Origin: Lachnospiraceae bacterium UBA7225
GTDB lineage: Bacteria; Bacillota; Clostridia; Lachnospirales; Lachnospiraceae
DNA length: 5,402 bases
Reading direction: 5' to 3'
Assembly: GCA_002473385.1 (NCBI GenBank)
Contig: DKTR01000141.1
Span: forward strand, 1,742-7,143
Translations under genes and position numbers: made by a program
Shown here: in pieces, positions 1-4,464 of the stretch
Layout of the letters: every line of letters begins with the position of its first letter
How positions within the stretch are numbered: position 1 is the stretch's first letter
The notes under the pieces: generated by a model
The model's input: the letters and a program-made list of their open reading frames with translations, nothing else
Database searches by the model: none
What the model was told of the DNA's origin: nothing

Positions 1-17
1 CGTTATTGTTCAGGTCA

Positions 18-42
18 GGACTTTGCATTTACTGCAAAGTCC
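18..42. other. Perfect 10-bp stem-loop (hairpin 1)
   Basis: GGACTTTGCA (18-27) pairs perfectly with TGCAAAGTCC (33-42) around the 5-base loop TTTAC. No T-run follows on the + strand (GTAAG), so it is not a typical intrinsic terminator in that direction. It is the first of three stem-loops in the left-edge element. Confidence 0.7.
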
Positions 43-65
43 GTAAGAACATGATTCAAGAGTGA

Positions 66-104
66 GCAAATCCCATTCGCGAAGCGAATCCGGGATGGAT
101 TTGC
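66..104. other. Two-tier stem-loop with alternative pairings (hairpin 2)
   Basis: GCAAATCC (66-73) pairs with GGATTTGC (97-104), and inside it ATTCGC (75-80) pairs with GCGAAT (84-89) around a GAA loop, leaving an asymmetric internal loop. Competing pairings exist: 84-91 can pair with 97-104 through one G-U, and CATTCGC (74-80) can pair with GCGAATG (103-109). No ligand class was recognised. Confidence 0.6.
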
Positions 105-107
105 GAA

Positions 108-136
108 TGTTACTGTGAACGACGTGAACAGTAACA
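108..136. other. 9-bp stem-loop (hairpin 3)
   Basis: TGTTACTGT (108-116) pairs perfectly with ACAGTAACA (128-136) around an 11-base loop. The right arm can instead pair with bases 2-16 at the far left, so the two foldings exclude each other. The following bases CCTTTTATT hold a short T-run, so weak terminator activity for an upstream transcript is possible but not compelling. Confidence 0.6.
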
Positions 137-212
137 CCTTTTATTCAGCTATGCAGGAATATTTTTCATGGACGGCGCATATATTAACAACAGACAGGAG
201 GGAGGATGATTT

Positions 213-575
213 ATGGTGGCAAGAACTAATATCCGTATTGTGATCCGTTCATTGATTATCTCTTATATGATTACCGGGCTTCTTCTGCTTCTTACGGCGC
301 TGCTGCTTTATAAGCTGGAACCGCAGCAGAGCATGGTCTCGGCAGGTATTCTTGTAATTTATGTACTTAGCAGTTTCCTTGGGGGTATTCTGGCGGGGAA
401 GGGCATACGCAGCCGTAAATTTCTGTGGGGGCTGACGACAGGTGCGCTCTATTTTCTTATGCTGGTGGCGGCTTCCTGGATATCCGGCGGTGGAATTCAG
501 GCGCAGGCATCACAGATTATTACAACGATGCTGTTGTGTCTCGGCGGCGGAATGCTTGGCGGAATGCTGGCATAA
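213..575 (+). CDS. TIGR04086-type small four-helix membrane protein
   Basis: This 120-residue integral membrane protein has four hydrophobic segments at about residues 9-32, 41-62, 70-90 and 100-119. They are separated by short polar loops such as KLEPQQS (34-40) and KGIRSRK (63-69). Glycine pairs occur in helices 2 and 4 (LGGIL, GGGMLGGML), which suggests tight helix packing. Size, topology and a Clostridia-like setting fit the TIGR04086 family, which I recall as often lying near yajC; its biochemical role is unknown. The ATG is chosen because AGGAGGGAGG (196-205) lies 7 bases upstream. No convincing promoter was found between the left-edge element and the start, so it may be read from upstream. 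The gene is probably intact. Membrane location is well supported; the family name is recognised from size and style only. Confidence 0.7.
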   Translation: MVARTNIRIVIRSLIISYMITGLLLLLTALLLYKLEPQQSMVSAGILVIYVLSSFLGGILAGKGIRSRKFLWGLTTGALYFLMLVAASWISGGGIQAQASQIITTMLLCLGGGMLGGMLA

Positions 576-582
576 AAGAAAA

Positions 583-606
583 ACGTTGCTATTTGAAAAG
601 CAACGT
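583..606. terminator. Stem-loop after the membrane gene, terminator-like mainly for the - strand
   Basis: ACGTTGCT (583-590) pairs perfectly with AGCAACGT (599-606) around an 8-base loop, 8 bases after the stop codon at 573-575. On the + strand the stem is followed by GTTATAAT rather than a T-run, so forward termination should be weak. On the - strand it is followed by TTTTCTTTTA (complement of 573-582), a better U-tract, so it may block antisense transcription coming from rho. It overlaps the -35 box of the proposed rho promoter. Confidence 0.4.
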
Positions 607-614
607 GTTATAAT
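586..614 (+). promoter_or_regulatory. Predicted sigma-A promoter of rho
   Basis: A -35 box TTGCTA (586-591, four of six consensus bases) and a perfect -10 box TATAAT (609-614) are separated by the ideal 17 bases. Transcription would start near base 621, giving a leader of about 114 bases before rho. No strong hairpin or recognised riboswitch is seen in that leader. The -35 box lies in the left arm and loop edge of the stem-loop at 583-606. The call rests on consensus match and position only. Confidence 0.65.
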
Positions 615-734
615 ACATCCGTCTACATAATATCATGTCAATTCCGACAGATACCCATTTTAAAGTATTGAAATGCAGATGATTGATATTCTTATTTTTG
701 TTAGATACTGAAGTGAGAACAGAAAGGAAAATTT

Positions 735-2183
735 ATGACGAGACAACAGTATGAATCGCTTCCGGCAGTACAGCTGAAGGAGATTGCCAGAGCAAGAGGA
801 CTAAAGGTAACTGGCGGTATGCGCAAGTCAGCGGTGGTAGAGCTGATGCTGGCGGAGGATGAAAAGGAAGGACAGAAGGAAGCGGCAGAACAGAAAACGG
901 AGGAGATGACCGCAGCCGGCAAAAGGGCAGAAGCATCTCCGGCAGAGGGAAAAACGGAAAGCCATCCATCTGAGGAAAAAATAGAAAATACAGCAGTGGA
1001 AACCGGGGAGACCGGAGAGCGGTCGGACAAGCCACCTGTAGATATTGCGCAGCTTGACAGCGGTATTGTTGCACATGGGATCCTTGAAGTACTGCCGGAC
1101 GGTTACGGCTTTATCCGCAGTAATAATTATCTTCCGGGGGAAAATGATGTTTATGTATCCCCGTCCCAGATCCGCAGATTCGGGCTGAAAACGGGAGATA
1201 TTCTGACTGGAAATACACGTATAAAAACGATGCAGGAGAAGTTCAGTGCGCTTCTGTATCTGACATCGATCAACGGTATGGCGCCGGGGGAGGCGGCAAA
1301 GCGCTATAATTTTGAGGATATGACGCCCATTTTTCCGAATGAGAGGATGCGTCTGGAACGGGGCAGCAGGGATGTCTCCATGCGTATTGTAGACTTGATT
1401 TCTCCGATCGGTAAGGGGCAGCGCGGTATGATTGTGTCTCAGCCGAAGGCAGGAAAAACCACACTTTTAAAAGACATTGCAAAATCGCTTCTGAAGAATA
1501 ACCCGGAGATCCATCTGATCATTCTGTTAATCGATGAGCGCCCGGAAGAAGTCACAGACATCAAGGAGGCAATCGTTGGTGATAATGTGGAGGTTATTTA
1601 TTCAACGTTTGATGAACTGCCGGAGCATCACAAGCGTGTGTCTGAGATGGTTATTGAGCGTGCAAAGCGTCTGGTCGAGCATAAGCGCGACGTGGTTATT
1701 CTTCTGGACAGCATTACACGTCTGGCGCGTGCGTACAATCTGGTGGTTCCGCCGAGCGGGCGTACTTTGTCCGGTGGTCTTGATCCGGCGGCGCTGTACA
1801 TGCCGAAGCGTTTTTTTGGCGCGGCGAGAAATATGCGGGAGGGCGGCAGCCTGACAGTACTTGCCACCGCTCTTGTAGATACCGGAAGTAAGATGGATGA
1901 TGTGGTTTATGAGGAATTTAAGGGCACCGGCAACATGGAACTGGTTCTGGACCGTAAGCTTTCTGAAAAGCGTGTATTCCCGGCAATCGATATTCCAAAA
2001 TCCAGTACACGCCGGGAGGATCTGCTGCTTGACCGGGAAGAGCAGGAGGCCGTTTATATTATGCGCCGGGCGCTGAACGGCATGAAATCCGACGAGGCTG
2101 TGGAAAACATTCTCAATCTGTTTGTGCGCACACGGGACAACCGGGAATTTGTTCAGACAGTGAAAAAGCAAAAATTTATATAA
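735..2183 (+). CDS. rho: Transcription termination factor Rho
   Basis: Rho is a hexameric RNA-dependent ATPase and helicase in the cytoplasm that binds nascent RNA and dislodges RNA polymerase. The 482-residue protein shows the full family layout. A Rho N-terminal helical domain lies at about 3-42. A charged, low-complexity linker spans about 41-103. The cold-shock-like primary RNA-binding domain spans about 107-165 (GILEVLPDGYGFIR, then DVYVSPSQIRRFGLKTGD). The ATPase core has Walker A QPKAGKTT (236-243), the catalytic-Glu motif DERPEE (267-272, E268 matching E. coli E211), Walker B VVILLDS (320-326), and the Q-loop PPSGRTLSGG (339-348). Further conserved stretches are RFFGAARN (359-366) and KGTGNMEL (396-403). 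E. coli Rho has 419 residues; most of the excess is the linker. AAGGAAA (724-730) precedes the ATG by a suitable distance. No intrinsic terminator follows; the rpmE promoter begins 4 bases after the stop. It appears intact and functional. Confidence 0.98.
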   Translation: MTRQQYESLPAVQLKEIARARGLKVTGGMRKSAVVELMLAEDEKEGQKEAAEQKTEEMTAAGKRAEASPAEGKTESHPSEEKIENTAVETGETGERSDKPPVDIAQLDSGIVAHGILEVLPDGYGFIRSNNYLPGENDVYVSPSQIRRFGLKTGDILTGNTRIKTMQEKFSALLYLTSINGMAPGEAAKRYNFEDMTPIFPNERMRLERGSRDVSMRIVDLISPIGKGQRGMIVSQPKAGKTTLLKDIAKSLLKNNPEIHLIILLIDERPEEVTDIKEAIVGDNVEVIYSTFDELPEHHKRVSEMVIERAKRLVEHKRDVVILLDSITRLARAYNLVVPPSGRTLSGGLDPAALYMPKRFFGAARNMREGGSLTVLATALVDTGSKMDDVVYEEFKGTGNMELVLDRKLSEKRVFPAIDIPKSSTRREDLLLDREEQEAVYIMRRALNGMKSDEAVENILNLFVRTRDNREFVQTVKKQKFI

Positions 2184-2187
2184 GTAC

Positions 2188-2216
2188 TTGCAAATAAAGT
2201 CGGAATGTGCTATAAT
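2188..2216 (+). promoter_or_regulatory. Predicted strong extended -10 promoter of rpmE
   Basis: TTGCAA (2188-2193), a 17-base spacer and TATAAT (2211-2216) form a near-consensus sigma-A promoter. TG at 2208-2209 adds the extended -10 motif TGNTATAAT. It starts 4 bases after the rho stop codon. The start site would be near 2223, giving a leader of about 30 bases for rpmE. It lets L31 be made at higher level than rho. Confidence 0.8.
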
Positions 2217-2240
2217 GCAAACATTGCTTAACTGAATTGT

Positions 2241-2246
2241 GAGGTG
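2241..2246 (+). promoter_or_regulatory. Ribosome binding site that fixes the rpmE start
   Basis: GAGGTG (2241-2246) sits 6 bases before the ATG at 2253. An in-frame GTG at 2244-2246 lies within this binding site and so cannot be the start it serves. The ATG start gives the usual L31 N-terminus MKEGIHP. Confidence 0.8.
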
Positions 2247-2252
2247 AAAATC

Positions 2253-2456
2253 ATGAAAGAGGGAATCCATCCGGAATACCATCAGGCAACTGTGACCTGC
2301 AACTGTGGAAATACATTTACAACAGGTTCTACAAAAAAAGATATCCATGTAGAAATCTGCTCAAAATGCCATTCGTTCTACACAGGACAGCAGAAGACAG
2401 CGGCTGCCCGCGGACGTATTGACAAGTTCAACAAAAAATACGGAATCAAGGCATAA
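2253..2456 (+). CDS. rpmE: 50S ribosomal protein L31, zinc-binding type
   Basis: The 67-residue product is a small basic protein of the large ribosomal subunit, sited at the central protuberance and bridging to the small subunit. It starts MKEGIHPEY, typical of the family. It carries C16-x-C18 and C36-x-x-C39, the zinc-binding set of the C+ type (RpmE) rather than the cysteine-free type made when zinc is scarce. The basic C-terminal half contains RGRIDKFNKKYG (53-64), also typical. The gene has its own promoter and a strong terminator, so it can act as a single-gene unit, with readthrough from rho also possible. It ends in tandem stops TAA TAG (2454-2459). A Zur operator was looked for in the short leader and none was evident. 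Confidence 0.97.
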   Translation: MKEGIHPEYHQATVTCNCGNTFTTGSTKKDIHVEICSKCHSFYTGQQKTAAARGRIDKFNKKYGIKA

Positions 2457-2472
2457 TAGAAATGGTAACGGC

Positions 2473-2505
2473 AAGGTTGAGGTTGGAAAGATCTCAACCT
2501 TTTTT
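2473..2505 (+). terminator. Intrinsic terminator of rpmE
   Basis: AAGGTTGAG (2473-2481) pairs perfectly with CTCAACCTT (2493-2501) around an 11-base loop and runs into six T's (2500-2505). The left arm contains a tandem AGGTTG repeat (2474-2479 and 2480-2485), so a shorter 6-bp stem with a 9-base loop (2480-2485 with 2495-2500) is also possible. Position 17 bases after the rpmE stop fits a transcript end. Confidence 0.9.
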
Positions 2506-2525
2506 GTCACGTGGATTTATATGAT

Positions 2526-2532
2526 AAGGAGG
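2526..2532 (+). promoter_or_regulatory. Ribosome binding site that fixes the DUF1385 start
   Basis: AAGGAGG lies 5 bases before the ATG at 2538. An in-frame GTG at 2511, right after the terminator T-run, would add nine poorly conserved-looking residues and has no binding site, so the ATG is preferred. Confidence 0.8.
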
Positions 2533-2537
2533 AAGGT

Positions 2538-3608
2538 ATGAAAGGTTCTGGAATTGGCGGACAGGCGGTGATGGAGGGCGTCATGATGAAAAATGGCGAT
2601 CGCTATGCTGTGGCGGTCCGCAAGCCCGATAAAGAAATTATTGTGAAAACAGAAGAATCTTTGGCATTTATCAAAGGAAAGAAGGTGCTGGAGCTGCCGT
2701 TCGTGCGCGGCATATTCAGTTTTGTGGATTCACTGGTGCTTGGCATGAAAACACTGACATATTCCGCCGGATTTTTTGAGGACGATGAGGAGGAAAAGCC
2801 GGAAAAGGAGCCGTCGAAGCTGGATAAAAAAATTGATAGTTTTCTAAGCACCAAGAAGGGCATGGATATTCTGATGGGCATTACGGTGGCGATTTCCATG
2901 GTCTTTGCAGTGGCGGTGTTCATGATTCTGCCGTATTTCCTGTCGCTGCTGCTGCATAAGGTGACGGACAATACCAATATTATTGTTACCTGTGAGGGTA
3001 TTTTGAAAATTGCAATTTTCCTGCTTTATATCAAGCTGATTTCCAATATGAAGGATATCCAGCGGGTATTCATGTATCATGGCGCAGAACACAAATGCAT
3101 CAACTGTATTGAGCATGGTCTTGAACTGAATGTGGAAAATGTGATGAAAAGCTCCAGGGAGCACAAGCGTTGCGGTACAAGTTTCCTTCTGATCGTCATG
3201 GTGGTCAGCGTAATCGCGCATATGTTTATCCGCGTGGAGTCCAATGCACTTGGTTTTGCAATCCGTATTTTGCTGCTGCCGGTAATCGCAGGAATTTCCT
3301 ATGAGTTCATCCGGCTGGCCGGAAAATCGGAAAGTAAATTTGTAAATCTTCTAAGCAGACCCGGCATGATGCTGCAGCATCAGACGACGCGTGAGCCGAC
3401 ACCGGATATGGTGGAGGTTGCCATTGCTTCTGTGGAAGCTGTGTTCGACTGGAAAAAGTTCCTGAACGAAAATTTTGACACCAATTATGAAATAACAGAG
3501 AAAGAATATGTATGCGGCGAGACGATTGTCCCTGGTACCGGACGGGGGACAAAGGAGAGCGTATCAGCAGAGAATGGCTGTGCTGCCGCAAAAGGCGTGG
3601 CAGGATGA
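2538..3608 (+). CDS. DUF1385 family membrane protein (YqhQ-like), function unknown
   Basis: This 356-residue protein belongs to the DUF1385 family, of which B. subtilis YqhQ is a member. It opens with the family signature GGQAVMEGVMM (7-17), then FVRGIFSFVDSL (55-66). An acidic/lysine-rich soluble stretch follows at about 81-108. Hydrophobic segments lie at about 110-139, 150-170, 214-231 and 237-260. Between the second and third is a His/Cys-rich block, HGAEHKCINCIEHG (181-194), followed by EHKRCGTSF (208-216). After the last helix comes the conserved RPGMMLQHQTTREPTPDM (274-291). The cluster suggests metal binding, and the family has been listed as a predicted metal-dependent enzyme, but I know of no proven reaction. 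The last 40 or so residues look variable. Its stop overlaps the prmC start by four bases (ATGA), so it is translationally coupled to prmC. No clear promoter precedes it. Confidence 0.93.
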   Translation: MKGSGIGGQAVMEGVMMKNGDRYAVAVRKPDKEIIVKTEESLAFIKGKKVLELPFVRGIFSFVDSLVLGMKTLTYSAGFFEDDEEEKPEKEPSKLDKKIDSFLSTKKGMDILMGITVAISMVFAVAVFMILPYFLSLLLHKVTDNTNIIVTCEGILKIAIFLLYIKLISNMKDIQRVFMYHGAEHKCINCIEHGLELNVENVMKSSREHKRCGTSFLLIVMVVSVIAHMFIRVESNALGFAIRILLLPVIAGISYEFIRLAGKSESKFVNLLSRPGMMLQHQTTREPTPDMVEVAIASVEAVFDWKKFLNENFDTNYEITEKEYVCGETIVPGTGRGTKESVSAENGCAAAKGVAG

Positions 3609-4456
3609 AGAAAACAGCGGCAGGAGTATTCTCTTATCGTGAAGTGCTGCAGTGGGGTACGAGCGTGCTGATGACGCAGAAAATTCAGGATGCGGCTGTG
3701 GATGCCTGGCTTTTATTAGAGTATGTGACGGGCATCGACCGTACGCATTATTTCCTGAAGATGCAGGAGATATGTCCTGATGAGATGGAAAACCGGTACC
3801 GGGAGCTGATCGGACGCAGGGCGCAGCATGTGCCGCTGCAGTATCTCACTGGTGTACAGGAGTTTATGGGCTATTCCTTCCGGGTGAACGATCAGGTGCT
3901 GATTCCGCGCGGGGATACGGAACTACTGGTCCTTGAGGCGGAAAAAAAAATCCGTCCGGGAGCCCGGGTGCTGGATATGTGTACCGGTTCTGGCTGTATC
4001 ATTATCAGTCTGGCAAAGAGATGCAGCATTAGTGCTTTTGCGGCGGATATCTCAGAGGGTGCACTTGCGGTTGCGCGGGAAAATGCCGCTGCGCTGCAGG
4101 CAGAAGCAGAATTCATAAAAAGTGACCTGTTTGAAAATATAGAGGGAGCTTATGACTGCATTGTCTCGAATCCACCGTATATTGCGAGCGGGGAAATTCC
4201 CAGGCTGATGCCGGAGGTGCGGGATTATGAGCCGCTGACGGCGCTGGACGGGAAGGCGGACGGTCTGTATTTTTACCGCAGGATCGCAGCCGGTGCGAAG
4301 CGGTTTTTAAAACCGGAGGGCTGGCTCCTCTGCGAGATCGGTTTTGATCAGGGAGCAGAGGTGGCGTCACTTTTCAGGAAAGAAGGCTATACAGAGATAG
4401 AAATAAAGAAAGATCTGGCAGGTCTTCCCCGGGTAGTGACCGGGAGGAGACGTTAG
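3605..4456 (+). CDS. prmC: Peptide chain release factor N5-glutamine methyltransferase PrmC
   Basis: PrmC uses S-adenosylmethionine to methylate the glutamine of the GGQ motif in release factors, which speeds peptide release. The 283-residue product has the helical N-terminal substrate-binding domain (about 8-75), then the linker motif PLQYLTGVQEFMG (77-89) and VLIPRGDTE (98-106). The Rossmann methyltransferase fold follows, with SAM motif I VLDMCTGSGCI (122-132), an acidic residue D148, and the catalytic NPPY (189-192). The C-terminal LPRVVTGR (274-281) fits the family end. Length is close to E. coli PrmC (277). The ATG at 3605 is chosen because it overlaps the upstream stop (ATGA), has AAAGG at 3591-3595 and gives family length; a longer in-frame ORF from 3512 would lie inside the DUF1385 gene. 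A run of nine A's (3942-3950) lies in the coding sequence without breaking it. It ends in TAG, read by RF1, the product of the next gene. Confidence 0.96.
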   Translation: MKKTAAGVFSYREVLQWGTSVLMTQKIQDAAVDAWLLLEYVTGIDRTHYFLKMQEICPDEMENRYRELIGRRAQHVPLQYLTGVQEFMGYSFRVNDQVLIPRGDTELLVLEAEKKIRPGARVLDMCTGSGCIIISLAKRCSISAFAADISEGALAVARENAAALQAEAEFIKSDLFENIEGAYDCIVSNPPYIASGEIPRLMPEVRDYEPLTALDGKADGLYFYRRIAAGAKRFLKPEGWLLCEIGFDQGAEVASLFRKEGYTEIEIKKDLAGLPRVVTGRRR

Positions 4457-4460
4457 GAGG
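4455..4460 (+). promoter_or_regulatory. prfA ribosome binding site overlapping the prmC stop codon
   Basis: AGGAGG (4455-4460) shares its first two bases with the prmC stop TAG (4454-4456) and lies 4 bases before the prfA ATG at 4465. A ribosome terminating prmC would physically cover the prfA initiation site, so translation of the two genes is likely coupled. Confidence 0.75.
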
Positions 4461-4464
4461 AGAC

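Larger units (their letters stand above)
2..136. repeat. Structured intergenic element with imperfect terminal inverted repeats
   Basis: This non-coding stretch is almost entirely made of inverted repeats. Bases 2-16 match the reverse complement of 121-135 at 13 of 15 positions, so the ends could close one long helix or be terminal inverted repeats. Inside lie three local stem-loops (18-42, 66-104, 108-136). All three forward frames are closed by stops within the first 65 bases, so it does not look like the tail of an upstream gene. The style resembles short palindromic elements dispersed between genes in clostridial genomes, but that is an impression and no copy number was checked. The element may start before base 1. 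It could instead be a structured leader RNA or the end of an upstream transcript. No known riboswitch class was recognised. Confidence 0.45.

Noticed and set aside
18..42. Hairpin 1 as a Rho-independent terminator of an upstream gene
   Set aside because: No T-run follows the stem on the + strand; the next bases are GTAAG.
635..711. Short upstream reading frames in the rho leader (ATG 635, 15 codons; ATG 673, 12 codons)
   Set aside because: Neither has a ribosome binding site and neither peptide shows codon or residue patterns of a leader peptide.
855..1043. Rho insert read as a prion-like domain
   Set aside because: The stretch is rich in Glu and Lys and has almost no Asn, unlike the Asn-rich prion-like Rho domain.
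2244..2252. GTG start for rpmE at 2244
   Set aside because: This GTG is part of the ribosome binding site GAGGTG, and L31 normally starts MKEGIHP.
1602..2348. Open frame of 248 codons on the - strand across rho and rpmE
   Set aside because: It lies opposite two clearly conserved genes, crosses their boundary and the rpmE promoter, and has no family resemblance.
2504..2525. TTGTCA (2504-2509) with TATGAT (2520-2525) as a promoter
   Set aside because: The spacer is only 10 bases and the start site would fall on or next to the ribosome binding site of the gene.
2511..2537. GTG start for the DUF1385 protein at 2511
   Set aside because: It has no ribosome binding site and abuts the terminator, while ATG 2538 has AAGGAGG 5 bases upstream and begins with the family signature region.
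3512..3604. Upstream extension of the prmC reading frame
   Set aside because: It lies inside the DUF1385 gene, lacks a good ribosome binding site and adds Cys/Arg-rich residues not expected in PrmC. The ATGA overlap at 3605 is a better start.
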